Shown here: one piece after another, positions 10,977-23,096 of the stretch
How positions within the stretch are numbered: the stretch's first letter is position 1
How the letters are laid out: each line of letters begins with the position of its first letter
Assembly: GCA_007922225.1 (NCBI GenBank)
Contig: ML679961.1
Location: 74,164,652-74,228,651 of the forward strand
DNA: 64,000 nucleotides
Origin: Emydura subglobosa
Lineage: Eukaryota; Chordata; Testudines; Chelidae
Reading direction: 5' to 3'
Position numbers and translations under genes: made by a program
Notes under the pieces: model-generated
Told to the model about the DNA's origin: nothing
Database searches by the model: none
The model's input: only the letters and a program-made list of their open reading frames with translations

Positions 10977-13770
10977 TCAGTCAAGGCCCTTATAGGCTGG
11001 TGACTACATAAGAACCACAAGAGATCCCCTTCTTAACAATTTCAGCAAAGAGAGTAAAGAATTCATGGTGCATGGAGAACTGTACTCCATTCTCACACTC
11101 TGAGGAGGTTCCTCCTGCTTAAGGCTTGAAGTATATTGTATGACTAGACTGAGAGAATCTTGTATTGCTTCTTCCTGTGCTGAACTTGTTCTGATGATAA
11201 AGAAAAGTATCTGCATTTGAATATAGTGGGGAACATTCTGTAGATGCTACTTATGAAGTAAGAGTGTGGAAGGGAAGCCCTCTATCTATAGTAAGGATAT
11301 TAACTAAGGTTAGGCCAAAGAGGCGGTATTCACATCTGGATAAATACTAGGTTTAGTCCAAGGTTGAACTTCCTGGTTCCCAACTCTTTCAATTGCCCAA
11401 GATTTCACCCCCAAATACTAGATATTTCCTCTGAGATCAGAGGATCTTGTAAGATTTATGCAGTCTTGAGTCATACAGAACTTGATTCAGAATATAGACC
11501 CCTTCCATTTTTGGATCCAACCCACATCCAAAAGCATAAGGGCAGTTCCAGTTCAGGAGTTTGGAGTTAGGTTCTATTTTGGGTCTATTTGTTATATTAA
11601 ATGATTAAGTTAATCATTGCTTAGCCTTACAATACAATGAAGTATTTTACCCTGTTCTTGAACAGACCCAGTTATAGAAGGAGGACAGAAGCTGTTGGAA
11701 GAAAACTATTTAACAGCCTTCATAGTAATGAGTACTTTGGAGCAGGAGTGGACTTCACATTTATGCCTTCTACAACACTGATCACTGTTTCAGTGCCGTG
11801 CAAATTAAAAACAAAACAAAACACTATCTCTGAGGCTGGGCTGGTAACTGGTGATATCATGAATGATGATGGCAGGAGAACAGTAACAAACAAAAAAGTC
11901 ATGTTAATATCACTGTATTAAAAAGATAAGTTGGGGCATATAAAGGTGGTGAGAAAGAAAAGTTGATGTCATTTACCCAATGGAAAGCAGCAACATTGGA
12001 AAGAAGGGAATATTTTTATTTGAATCCTCTAATGGGGAATTACTAATAATATAAAGTGGAAATAGAACATTAAACTCAGTAATAAAATTACTTAGCCCTG
12101 GATATAGGTCTGATCTGAACCTGCCTATGAGTCTGAACATGTGTGAACTGTGGGAGGCTTTGGATCTGACAGATCCTTTCACCCATGAATGGTGTGTGTC
12201 GGGGAGGGTATGTTGATATCCAGATTAAAATCTGTATTTTATAGCTTGGGCCCTATCATATCACACTAACTGGATGTGATATATCTGTTAAGATTCTTGT
12301 CTTTATATAGGGCACAAAACAACAAAGGAACGGATACAGCCTAAACTCACAATGGTATTTCTGAGTGGTAGGATGACAGTGTTTCAGTTTCCAATCATCA
12401 TATTTAGCACAGATTCTTTCTTTTTAAATTAAACATTAACACACTAAATATTTTGTCTAACTAAACTTGGACTCCTCCTCGTCCAATACTAATCTAGGCA
12501 ATTATTCTGAATATTTGTTCGACTATGTATTCATCTAGCTGCCTTGTTGCATAGACATTTTCCCACAACTCTTCCACTTGAAGTTGTGATTGACACTTGA
12601 AGTTCTGGCATGTCAGACACTGAACAGCAGTATCTGAAGATGAAGATGGTCTAAATACCAGACAGGTTCAGAGCATAACCAGTTTGTCCCTCCTGGTGCA
12701 ATTTACTGTCTTCAGTTAGGGATATATGCTATAAATCTTCCTATGGAGTATGCCGTTAGTAATCCCCAAAACACAGGACCGTACATTGCTTCTTTACACC
12801 TTACAACTGCTGTTGTGTTATCATTGTTTCTTCCCATCCACTCTGGGTAATCATCTACATGATTACCTGCTTTCAGGAACTCTAGGAGAATGCCTTATGT
12901 TAAAGAAGTATCATTGTCAAAAGAAGCATGTCTCATTAACTTCCTGTCCCAACCTGCAGTGAAAATTTTCCTTTGCATTGGGACTCAGGTTCTAATTTGA
13001 CATTTGATCAACAATGGTGAATGGCTACTTCTCATTATAACAGTTGTTGCAGAGAAGTCGTGCAATTAAAGCTAAAAAAAGCACTTACCATGGAACAAAT
13101 ATTGACAAAGGATCTTGAATCCCATTGACCTGATGGTAATGAGGGCTTGTGATTCTATGTTTGAACTTATAATTCCTGAAACTTGATTAAAGTTCATAAT
13201 GCTGAAATTAGGCTGCTGTAAAGTCAGTCCAATTATTTATTGTTAATTCTTTTGACAGTTTCCAATGTGCAAACCTAATTTTGATGTGTAATATCACGTG
13301 TCATAATGAGCTGGTCCTTTATTGACATGAAATCAGTCCCTAAAACAATGATCCTTTGTTTTGTTCTCTGCTTCTGGTGATTATCCCTTTCAACATTTTA
13401 GAATAGACAAGAAACTCAAAATGCTTCAGTTTGTTACATTTCCTGCATCTCTTGCTTTGTGATAGACAATTTTCCTCTTTGTTTTCCTTGTAGCTGCAGC
13501 AAGTGCAAGACAAAACTTCCTTTTTTTAATGTTCCCAGCTTTCTGCTACTTTTCTGGAACATATTCAATTTTATCCCTCCATCTTGTTTAAAGTAACTGA
13601 TAAACAGCTTCACTCTGCTCCATGGTTGTTCCTTGCTCTGTATTTTGCTTGTTAATGAGGTCAAAGTGTTTAAATAACTTTGGCCAGTGTCAGCTCTGAC
13701 TACATCTGTATTATTTTGTCAGCAATGCCCATGGCAAAATCTCTAATTTGCTCTTTTTATCTACTAAAAA
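10977..13770. other. Gene-free stretch
   Basis: About 2.8 kb of unique-looking AT-rich sequence. Short frames at 11364-11570, 11637-11921, 12750-12962 and 13434-13664 carry no recognisable domain. A small hairpin, atatcaca/tgtgatat, lies at about 12258-12283. Confidence 0.45.
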
Positions 13771-14153
13771 TGGAAACTAGGTCAAATTACAAAAAGGATT
13801 AATATAAATAAATAACACAGGCGTATAGGGACAAAAATAGGAAGGCCAAGGCACAAAACAAGATTACATTTAGCTAGAGACCTAAAGGGTAACAAGAAAA
13901 CATACTACAAATGCATTAGAAGTAAGAGGAAAACCAAGGACAGGGTAGGCCCATTACTAAATCAAGGTGGGGAAGGAATGACAGAAAATGTGGAAATGGC
14001 AGAAGTGCTAATGACTTTTTTGTTTTGGTTTTCATCAAAAGGGTTAGTAGCAATTGGACGTCTAACATAGTGAATGCCAGTAAAACGAGTTAGGATCAGA
14101 GACTAAAATATGGAAAGAACAAGTTAAATTACTTAGACAAGTTAAATGTCTTC

Positions 14154-14480
14154 ATGTCACCAGGGCCTGATGAAATACATCCTAGAATACTCAAGGACCT
14201 GATTGAGGAGATATCTGAGCCATTAGCAATTATCTTTGAAAAGTTGTGGAAGATGGGAGTGATTTTGGAGGACTGGAAAATGGCACTATATTTGCCCATC
14301 TATAAAAAGGGGAATAAAGACAACCTGGGAAATTACAGCTCAGGCATCTTAAATGCAGTACCAGGAAAGATAATTAATCAATCAATTTGCAAATATTTAG
14401 AAGATAATAAGGTAATAAGTAAATCAGCATGGATTTGTCAAGAACAAATCATGTCAAATCAACCCGATAGCTTTCTTTGA
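14154..14480 (+). pseudogene. CR1 reverse transcriptase, N-terminal fragment
   Basis: A 108-codon frame. SPGPDEIHPRILKDLIEEI is the hallmark start of the CR1 reverse transcriptase fingers. It is followed by PLAIIFEKLWKMG, DWKMALYLPIYKKGN and VPGKIINQ, in the expected order. It ends at a stop where the family continues into the palm domain. The next pieces, in other frames, are at 14634-14867 (APQGSVLG) and 14873-15097. The Met start is an internal former residue. Confidence 0.75.
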
Positions 14481-14872
14481 CAGGATAACAAGTCTTGTGG
14501 ATGGAGGGAAATGGTAGATGTGGCATATATTGACTTTAGTAAGACTTTTGATACTGTCTCACTTGACCTTCTCATAAACAAATTAGGGAAATACAACCTA
14601 GATGGAACTACTATAAATTAGATGCCTAACTAGTTGGAAAACCATTCCCAGAAAGTAGTTATCAGTAGTTCAAAATCAAGCTGGGAGGACATATTGAGTG
14701 GGGCCCCGCAGGGATCAGTTCTGGGTATCAATGATTTAGATAATGGCATAGAGTATACTTATAAAGTTTTGTTGATAATATCAAGCTGGGAGGCATTGCA
14801 AGTGCTTTGGAGGATAGGATTACAACTCAAAATGATCTGGACTAACTGGAGAAATGGTCTGAAATAAATACA

Positions 14873-15097
14873 ATGGAATTTAATAAAGACAAATGCAAAG
14901 TACCCCACTTAGGAAGGAAAAATCAGTTGCACACATACAAAATGGGAAATGACTGCCTAGAAAGGAGTACTGCAGAAAGGAATCTGGGACTCATAGGGGA
15001 TCACAAGCTAAACATGAGTCAACAGTGTAATGCTGTTGCAAAAAGAGCAAACATCATTCTGGGACGTATAAGCAAGAGTGTTGAAAGCAAGGTATGA
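14873..15097 (+). pseudogene. CR1 reverse transcriptase, C-terminal fragment
   Basis: A 74-codon frame with MEFNKDKCKVPHLGRKNQ and then ERNLGLIGDHKLNMSQQC, the conserved stretch following the CR1 active site (template-gripping and thumb region). It is preceded in another frame by the damaged catalytic box and followed by a frameshifted KSNKND segment. No function is expected. Confidence 0.75.
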
Positions 15098-15575
15098 GAA
15101 GTAATTCTTCTGCTCTACTGTGGACAAATTGGAGGAAGTCCAGAGAAGAGCAACAAAAATGATTAAAGGTTTGGACAATATGACCTATGAGGAAAAATTG
15201 AAAAAAAATGGATTTGTTTAGTCTGGAGAAGAGAAGACTGAGGGAGGACATAATAATTTTCAAGTACATAAAAGGTTGTTACAACAAGGGAGAAAATTGT
15301 TCTCTTTAACCTCTGAAGATAGGAGAAGAAGCAATGGGCTTAAATTGCAACAAGGGCAGTTTAGGTTGGACATTAGGAAAAACTTCCTAACTTTGGGAGT
15401 AGTTGGTGCTGGAATAGCCTAGGGAGGTTGTGGAATCTCCATCATTGGAGATTTTTAAGAGCAGGTTAGACAACCATGTGTCAGGGGTGGTCTAAATATT
15501 TTAGTCCTGCCATAAGTGCGGGGAATGGACTAGATGACCTCTGGAGGTCCCTTCCGGTCCTATGATTCGGATTCT

Positions 15576-15958
15576 TTCTGCCCCAAATGAACGGAGCTCA
15601 TACCGTTCTAACAAATTCTGTACACTGCACAGCAGAAGATTGCCAACTAGCATTTGCTCTACTGCACGGCAGGGGTTTGGTAGCTTGGGTTTTCCATATG
15701 ACACAGTTGGGGTTTATATTTCTTCACACCTTAATCTTGCCCTATTATATTCAAGTGAAACAGAGGTTCAGATAGATTCTGATACCAAGTCCTATTATAG
15801 AGATGCAATGTGATAACTCTATTAGGATTCTCTTTGTTAAAACAGCACAAACCAGACTTTCAGCTTCCATGGAAAACATTGACAAAGGAAAGCATCTTTC
15901 TGAAATATACATACTGCAGTACAAAGGTAAATGTAGAATTAAACGCTGCCTGCCTAGG
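15576..15958. other. Gene-free stretch
   Basis: Flank of the CR1 3' end. Overlapping short frames on both strands have no recognisable content. Confidence 0.4.
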
Positions 15959-16028
15959 ATGAAATCCTGGCACTTACATAGTCGATAGGAGTTTTGCCAT
16001 TGACAGTAGCGGGGCCAGGATTTCACCC
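15959..16028. repeat. Short palindromic repeat (MITE-like)
   Basis: Arms gatgaaatcctggc (15959-15972) and gccaggatttcacc (16014-16027) are inverted complements with one mismatch, enclosing about 40 bp that includes 'ttgccattgaca'. This form is common in turtle and crocodilian genomes. It can fold into a hairpin. Confidence 0.65.
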
Positions 16029-17379
16029 ATAGTGTTAAAATGTCAGTGTTTCAACTTGCAGACTTCATTACTCAGAACAGAAGCATCCTTATTTAGCCCT
16101 TTGTATTTTCATCCCAGCAGATGAATAACAGCACTTTTATAGTGGTAGCTATCAGGTTGAAAACAGTGTCACTATCATATCTTTAAAACTCAATTTCTTC
16201 ATTGGATTTGCATAGACTAATCTGCTTCAGGCTCAGCTCCTTTTCATTAACCTTTTTTTTTTTTTTTTTTAAACAGTTTTACCCTTTATTTGCTAATGCA
16301 AATTTCCAGTCCTTAAAACAATAAAATTCTTATTTTCTGCAAACCAAAATGGAAATTTAAAGCACTGTAAAAACGTGAAGACAAGACTTGGGGAAAAAGA
16401 GAGAGCGTCGATTATGCAATATAATCAAGTGCACCTGTGATGGAATTCATTAACTCTATTGAGCAGGCAGCTGCATATTTGCAACATCTTGATGAGGTGG
16501 GGGTGGAGGGGAGGAAGTAAAATGGAAGACTGCCTGTACAGATTGGAAACCATAACAAAACATTTAAAGTGCCTCATTTTCTTACTCAGGCATTTGATTA
16601 TCCTGTTTCCCTTTTAGGAGAACTGATGATTTCCTTATACTTCTGTGTATATAATGTGTGCACAGTTCATTTATAGGTGTCTTTTTTTTATAAATACTAC
16701 AGTATGATTTACTAATGGTTCCAAGCAGTAAGGCTTACCATAGTGTTACTATAGAGTTACTTTAGAAGTTACTTACTATAGTATTACTATAGAGTTAAAT
16801 CCTGGAATCCATATTCAAGGTTCCAATCTTTTGAGTGTGAGTTATTCCCACACAAAATAGATGTTTGTGGGGCTCAACCACACCTGCCTACTATAGGCAA
16901 CTGAAAAATTTTTGGTTTTGTTTTAGCTAACCCATTCCTTCTCCCCATATAGTTCTCATCCCATGTTTCTCTGCTGTTTGGATTAGATAGATATGGTTAC
17001 AACTCATGGAGGTTCCTATTCATTCTCTCTTCAGAGTCATGGCTTTCAAATATGCAGAGGTTACATCTTATAAATCCATAGTCAAGCTGATAAGGGACAT
17101 CAGCATGAAGCCTGGACTCACTGGCTCCTGTTGGTTCCTGAGTAGTTTATCATGGTCAGAGGGCCTATGTTCCCTGGAGACATTGTTAAGGAAGGACATT
17201 GATGGAACTGGGGAAAAGGGTGGAGATAGTCTTGAAAAAAACACAATCACAGAGATAGAGCAGTGCAAAGGGTTTAATAAAGTTCCACTTGTTCATCTTA
17301 ACCTTCATTCAGCTTCACTGTTTGCTGATGGAAAAAATGATGGCAGCATCTCATTTGCCTTGAAGGAAAGCTGCAATTG
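16029..17379. other. Gene-free stretch
   Basis: T18 run at 16253-16270. A locally repeated 'ttactatagagtta' occurs twice between about 16744 and 16798. The 124-codon frame at 17006-17380 lies just before the gypsy reverse transcriptase and could in principle be a decayed part of that element, but I recognise no protease or gag motif in it. Confidence 0.4.
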
Positions 17380-17419
17380 AAAGCTGACTCCACAATGGAA
17401 CTTTTATGCTTACCTTGAA

Positions 17420-18132
17420 GGAAAATTCCAATGGCACTACACAAAGAACTCAAAAGTCTGTAGGGCGGGGGTATTATAGCACCGGAATAAACGAACCAGG
17501 CATTGAAAAGGTGCCACAATCCACAACCCACAACTGAAGATATCTGGCCATAACTTCCCAAAGCCAGAATCTCTATTGTCTGATATAAGAAATAATTTTG
17601 GCATATAATCCTGGACAAAGAGTTCCACATGCTGGCAAGCTCTGCAACAACATTTGGTCATTAACATTATAGATAGCTGTGCATGCTGATGAGCATCAGA
17701 CATGTTCCAGAGAAGGCTCACCCAACTCTGGAATAACTGACTGAGGTGAAAGCAACTGCAGAAGATACCTTCATTGTAGGTGAAGGGAGCAATGATACAA
17801 AAGCTGAATGAAACCATGACAGAAAACTAAAATTTTTTCTACAGTGATGCAAGGACAAGAGCATAAATGGAACCCAGAAAACAATGCAACTCAAACAGAA
17901 TGAGGTTACATACATTGGATATGTGCTTACAGCAGAGGGACTGAAAGCAAATCCCATCAAGATCCAGGCAGTCAGAGATATGCCAGTTCCAGTGGATGTG
18001 AAATGGGTCCAGATGTTCATAGGAATGATACATTTTCTATCCACATCTGGCTACAGTAGCAGAACCCATACATCAGCTCACAAGGCAGGAAGTCGAGTGG
18101 GACTAGGCAGGTTCCCAACAGTAAGCATTTGA
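17420..18132 (+). pseudogene. Gypsy reverse transcriptase remnant
   Basis: The reverse transcriptase can be followed from GKIPMALHKELKSL through NQALKRCH, FWHIILDKE and the EDTFIVGEGSND segment into an open 82-codon run beginning MQLKQNEVTYIGYVLTAEG at 17884. The catalytic box, usually Y/A-x-D-D, reads A-E-D here (17758-17766), so an essential Asp is substituted. At least six in-frame stops lie before 17884. It once copied element RNA into DNA and is now inactive. Confidence 0.75.
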
Positions 18133-18202
18133 CATGCTAAAAAGAATGATAATGGATGTCCCTAGCCTGAAGTACTACGAGCCAGGAGAGCCACTGACAC
18201 AT

Positions 18203-18376
18203 GCATCATAGAATCATAGAATATTAGAGTTCGAAGGGACCTCAGGAGGTCATCTAGTCCAACCCTCTGCTCAAAGCAGGACTAACCTCAGCTATATCAT
18301 CCCAGCCAGGGCTTTGTCAAGCCTCAGCTTAAAAATCTCTAAAGATGGAGATTCCACCACCTCCCTAGGTAACCCA
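18203..18376 (-). mobile_element. CR1 3' end inserted in gypsy RNase H
   Basis: A 174-bp antisense CR1 3' end: 'atcatagaatcatagaat' at the left edge is the octamer terminus, followed by the 'gacctcaggaggtcatctag' motif. It is flanked by an exact 12-bp target duplication, ccactgacacat, at 18191-18202 and 18377-18388. Removing it joins two halves of the gypsy RNase H region, so it inserted after the gypsy element. It is strongly 5'-truncated. Confidence 0.92.
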
Positions 18377-18938
18377 CCACTGACACATACTCTTTTGTAA
18401 GAGCAGCCAGCTGCTTATGCCTGTCAGAGACTGAACAGGGGTACACCCAAATAGAAAAAGAGCTTCTGGTTGTGGTATTGAGAGTATAGCGATTCCATCA
18501 GTACACCTATGGCCGCCCAGTAATAGTGCAATCAGATCACAAACCCTCTAGAGATGGTTATGGCAAAGCCTCTTTAATACTCCTGAGAGATTGCGGCACA
18601 CGTTGATGCACCCTCAGCCCCATCAGATATTGTCCAGGATGATTAATGATGTTAGCTGACACCATGGGTAGGGCATATATTCCCAGCATCAGCAAACAGT
18701 GGAAACGAAATCAGGACACTGAACCCATTGACATGCTACACTCTCTCTGTTTCAATAGCAAAGCTGATGGACATCAGAGTGGCTATGGAAAAAGACATGC
18801 AACTATAGACAATTGAGAGTGTGACACTAATAGGATGACCAGAAGACAAAATCCAAACATCAGCAGGAGCAGAACCTTATTACCAAATTAATTTAATCCT
18901 AAACACTTAGCTCATCTTTATCTTTCAAGGACAGAGAG

Positions 18939-19460
18939 CTATTGTCCCTATTTCATTGCATGAGGATGTCATGCAAAAAATACATGCCTCATACTTGGGC
19001 ATTGACAGCTGTTTTAGACTGGATCAAGAATGTGTTTACTGGCCAGGAATGGACACAACTCTGCTCCTTGCTAGAAGGGTGTAATGCCTACTGGTCATGT
19101 GATAACCACTGACAGAAAGAGACTCTGAGACCACATGGGCTGCCCACCTGGCTATGGGAAAAGGTGGAAGTGGACATTTTTGTCTTCAAGGAAAAGCAGT
19201 AATTGATTACAGTGGACAATTATTCACATTTTTGGGAAGTTGATGCCTTGCCTGACACACAAAACAGGTCATTGATTGACAAACTAGAAGCCCACTTTGC
19301 AAAATATGGCATTGCAGAACCCATTTATCAGAAATGGACCCCAATTTGCATCCGAAGAATTCAAAGAATTTGCATGCAGATGGGACTTTGACCATCACAT
19401 CTCCTCCTCAGCATACCCACAGAGTAATGGTAATATGGAATCAGCTATGAAAATAGCTAA
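18939..19460 (+). pseudogene. Gypsy integrase remnant
   Basis: The N-terminal zinc-binding part (HASYLGIDSCF, then ECVYWPGMDT) is followed by the catalytic core. A stop splits WEKVEVDIFVFKEKQ from LITVDNYSHFWEVDALPDT. The second catalytic Asp, normally just before NGPQF, reads Arg (about 19329-19331), while the third acidic residue survives in NGNMESA (Glu at 19438-19440). Substitution of a DDE-type residue and the stops make it non-functional. Confidence 0.7.
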
Positions 19461-19898
19461 GAGACAGTAACACAAGGGTGTTTCTTCTGGTTCAGACCCC
19501 TTGTTAGCAGTTTTGGCACACAGGAACACACCATCTCAAGGTTGAAAAATGCTCCAGACATTGATGTGATGAAGGACCAAAATTCTGTTATCACTGAGGG
19601 GTGACCTTCTGCAGCTAGGATGGGAACACCTCCAAGTGAAGATCGCTGACCTGCTGTACTCTAGTGCCTGTTTTCTCTGATAATTGGCCATAATAGTTGG
19701 GAAGATAACTGTCTTCCCTTAGAGACAGGCACATCTGTAAGGATGAAATCATTAGAGAGACACCAGAAGAAGTGGACTAAAGGAGTTGTGAGGGGTCTAG
19801 TGGCACCCAGGTCATACGAGGTTACTACTCAAGAGAGCAAGTGATACAAAGGAGCAGGAGACACTTATGATCCAGCAGATATGACAGTTAGAGAGAAC

Positions 19899-19920
19899 CT
19901 ACAGAGAGAGAGAGAGAGAG
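19899..19920 (+). repeat. (GA)n microsatellite
   Basis: Dinucleotide GA run near the end of the gypsy pol region. Confidence 0.8.
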
Positions 19921-20189
19921 ATCATCACAGAACAGAGAGAAAATCCCACAGTGAGATAGTGAGAAATAGTTTGTTAGGCTCGAAGAAAGGGGACGGGGGA
20001 GAGAGGTCACCCTTTGTTTGGTCTCTTCAACAGGTAAACACACCATTTCAAAGACTATGTAACAAGCTGACTGTGTGGTAAGGATGATATTCCAACCTGG
20101 CTATGTGCTAGCCACCTCTGGCTGAAGAAAGACTGGAAGGAGGTCTGGTAGTGAATTATTTGTTTTAATGTTTATATTACAATGTTTGT

Positions 20190-20520
20190 AAAATAAGGAA
20201 GATGTATAAATTGTCAGTGGAATTGGAATAGAGGACACATGTTTCCTGGCTTGACTGTTATGGACAGGACACCAGGGGATCTGGTGAACCAATGGAGTTA
20301 GACTGGAAGCAGCACACATCATAGGGATAAAGAAGTGTGCAGGGTTTAGCTTTGCTCTTTGCTAGAGAAACAAATAGCATGGCTTCTGTGGGGCCTATAT
20401 GTCAGTGGCTACTTTATCTACTGAATTCTCTGAGAAGGTGGATTTTACAATGCAAAGGGAAAGCAGAACATACTAATGTACCCTCAGACTGTATTAATTT
20501 TACCTTGTGTCAGCTGAGAA
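20190..20520 (+). mobile_element. Probable 3' LTR remnant of the gypsy element
   Basis: Non-coding sequence downstream of the integrase. Phrases such as 'ttagctttgctctttgctag' and 'ctgagaaggtggattttaca' recall the 3' LTR of sauropsid gypsy elements, and the position is right. There is no second copy in the window to prove it by identity, and I cannot fix TG...CA ends. Confidence 0.3.
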
Positions 20521-22766
20521 TTTGGGGGGTGGGTTAGAATCTGAAGATCAGTTGGCTCTCCTGCCTCACTTCCTCCCCCTTCAAGTCTTCAGAATGGAGC
20601 CGCATGGAAGTGCTATGAATGGATTTCCACATGTCTGATAGTGGAAGGAAGAGGGATGAATGCTACAGAGGCAGAATTCCCACCTTCCCTAGTACAGTCT
20701 TCATATGTAGATGTGGAAGGAAGCATAAGACCCTAGGTCTCTTAATCAGACAAATATCCCATTAATTTGAATGGGAATTTTGCCTGAGTTAGGATTTCAT
20801 GATTTGATCCATAGTGTCTTGAGTCATTAGAGCAGAATGTAGTATCATTTGTTTTCATAATGGACAATGAATCTTTATAAATGCCATGCTTTAATAAGCG
20901 TCCAATTGTGCAGTGACAATCTTACAGGATACAAATAGGAAAGACTTGCAGTCCTTGGTGAGCTACTCTGTGCTGCTGGCTCATGTGGTATTATTCCTTG
21001 TATTGAACTCTCCAGTGACGTGTCTATATCTTCAGACTTGGAACACTAATTCCATAATTCTGATTTCTCCTTACCTATTTCTTCATTTTGGGGTGGAGGA
21101 AAAGTGAACATGTACATCTAAGCCTGTAAGATTTAGATCTCATTTACAACAATGTGTATAATAAACAACTCTTAGTCAATTGCCTTACATTGGATTTACT
21201 TGGGTGAAAACAAGAACAGAATTTCCTCAAGGTTCATTGGCAAGATCCGCTTCACCAACAAGTTATCCTCTACCAAACATTTGCTAAACTAAAAGAGAGA
21301 AACAGCTTTCCTTTCAATACAAGAATTACATTGTCAGTGCACAAAGTTTTTCTTTAAATAGGAAATTAGTGATCTGCTTTCTTCTCATTCCCCAGTGTTA
21401 GCCAATATCATTTTCTTCCTGTTCATAGCTGCCTCTGATTGTTATAACATGTCTGTAAAAGAATAGTTTAAATCTGATTTTTATTTTAATCTGAAGCTCA
21501 TCTAAGATTTGAAATAGAAGAATCCCAGTAGAGTGATTTTAGTAATATTTTTCTGGTCAAATACCTCATTAGATTGTCTCTTTCTATGGACATCATTGTG
21601 TGTGTGTGTTGTGTCCTGTGGAAGACAAATGCTGCATAAGTGGATGGGAGCAATGAACTGCAAATAAAACGGGTAGATATAAAAGACTTGAAATGATGGG
21701 TGTAATAAGACTCAGAAAAAGTTCATTGCCTGGTGACTGTGATCAAGATGAAAAAACATGGAAGTTCCAATTCTCAAACACAATCATTAATTTGCCCCAT
21801 TATATTGACATGTTGTGGATGTAGATTGTCCAATAGACTGTACCCAGTGCACAGTGATGAGACCAAATCAATAGTAATATTTAGTCTCAAGGGATAAAGA
21901 GCATTAGTTCAACTAGCCCACACTCTTATCAAGCATGAATCAATGGCCACATACAGTGGCAGTTACTAACCAATGGTATGCTCATAAAACAATTATATTT
22001 TTACTGGTAGATTTTTAAAAACAATATGGCAGTTGCTTCATAGTATTACAGTGATGATAACTACCACATATTACTGGTAAATATCTTACCACATAATGGA
22101 TTTAAATGCTCATGTTTGAAAACCTTGCCCCATCTCTTAGCTTGTTCCAGGTACTTAATAAATAATAACAACACTTATCTCCTGTATAGCAGTTTTTTTG
22201 CTTCCTCAAATAATTGATGAGCTAAATGGATGAAAAGAAAAAAATTACTCAAAGAAAAAAATTGTGCCTTGTATTAAATAATACTACTAGATTAAACATG
22301 CATGTGATGCTATATCAAATATTAATATACTCCAGATATTATATTTGTTTTTTAAGCAGTAGTTTATTTGAAAACCACTATTCCTTTCTCTGCAGTATTC
22401 CAAAAGGTTGAGGGCTTTAGGGTAAGTGTGAGATTTCCCTCTCACCAGTACATTCTTATGAGTAACTGTAGATTGTTTTAACAGTCACATTGTATTACCT
22501 AGTGCTACCTAACCTAACAAGAGGTGAGTGGCACAACCTTATGTGATGCAGCACATGGGGAATTTCACCTTCACAGCTTGCCAGCATTGAGTCCCAATTG
22601 GAATCTAAACTAGAATTTCAGCAAAAAACATCATTCTTTAAAGACCTGAAAACAAAATGTCCCATTGTGACCAGTTAACTGCACAATGAGCTGAACAGCA
22701 AATGTAAAGCTTTGTGTATGCACCTTTTACTGTCATCCTTACACTACAAACAATATGAGTGACGTA
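20521..22766. other. Gene-free stretch
   Basis: About 2.2 kb of AT-rich sequence. A (GT)n patch lies near 21596-21612. No gene or clear transposon. Short frames (20913-21107, 22226-22411) lack recognisable content. Confidence 0.45.
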
Positions 22767-22808
22767 CTATCCTCTGGTTTAGTTAAGCTATCCTCTGGTT
22801 TAGTTAAA
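22767..22808 (+). repeat. 21-bp tandem duplication
   Basis: Two copies of ctatcctctggtttagttaa plus one base (g or a), head to tail at 22767-22787 and 22788-22808, differing only at the last base. Confidence 0.9.
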
Positions 22809-22879
22809 ATGAATAAACAAATATATCTTACATTATAGCCACACCTCCTTCCTCCTCTCTTGCTCCTTCTGCTAGCCAG

Positions 22880-23092
22880 GACGTCAGTGAGACAACCATG
22901 AGTTTCAGAGTTTCTAGGTCATCTTCGCTACCTGTGACCCATAATTTATTCCTTCCAGATTATATTGATCTGCCCCCTAAGACTCCTCAAAGTATTCAAC
23001 CAGATGTATCCCTTGAGGAAATAATAGTCTCTACTGAGATGTTTATTCAGTGTCACAAATCTAACCAGGATTGTATTAATTGCTCTGTGTAA
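22880..23092 (+). other. Weak candidate terminal exon (71 codons, unknown)
   Basis: A polypyrimidine tract of about 35 bases (22842-22875) ends in 'gctagccag', a good 3' splice-site shape. From 22880 the sequence is open in one frame to a TAA at 23090-23092, which overlaps an AATAAA signal at 23091-23096. The frame holds one Met at codon 7, followed by MSFRVSRSSSLPVTHNL. Its end (QDCINCSV) and the Pro-rich LPPKTPQ segment look less random than most frames here. I recognise no family, see no partner exon, and find no second support. It could be chance. Confidence 0.15.
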
Positions 23093-23096
23093 TAAA

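Larger units (their letters stand above)
13771..15575 (+). mobile_element. CR1 LINE, 5'-truncated, sense orientation
   Basis: About 1.8 kb of sense CR1. It begins in the linker between endonuclease and reverse transcriptase, runs through the reverse transcriptase (PGPDEIHPRILKDL from about 14160, then DWKMALYLPIYKKGN) and the C-terminal region (FNKDKCKVPHLGRKN), and finishes at the CR1 3' end near 15561-15575, with a degenerate 'tatgattcggattct' octamer tail. Stops, frameshifts and small deletions are frequent. The part usually encoding the catalytic FADD box (about 14764-14779) reads as Phe-Cys followed by two stops, so it is dead. Confidence 0.85.
17380..19880 (+). mobile_element. Decayed Ty3/gypsy pol, sense (RT-RNase H-integrase)
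   Basis: Pol fragments in the canonical Ty3/gypsy order on the plus strand: RT start (GKIPMALHKELKSL from 17420), RT core (FWHIILDKE, 17595-17621), active-site region (17758-17766), connection (MQLKQNEVTYIGYVLTAEG from 17884), RNase H (YTQIEKELL, about 18440-18465), integrase zinc-binding domain (HASYLGIDSCF near 18985; YWPGMDT near 19040) and integrase core (WEKVEVDIFVF near 19157; NGPQFASEEF near 19332; QSNGNMESA near 19420-19446). Numerous stops and frameshifts break it. A CR1 3' end interrupts RNase H at 18203-18376. Gag and protease are not recognisable and no 5' LTR is seen. Confidence 0.85.

Noticed and set aside
17006..17380. 124-codon frame upstream of gypsy reverse transcriptase, considered as gag or protease
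   Set aside because: No zinc knuckle, D-[ST]-G protease site or capsid motif is visible; left as unassigned.
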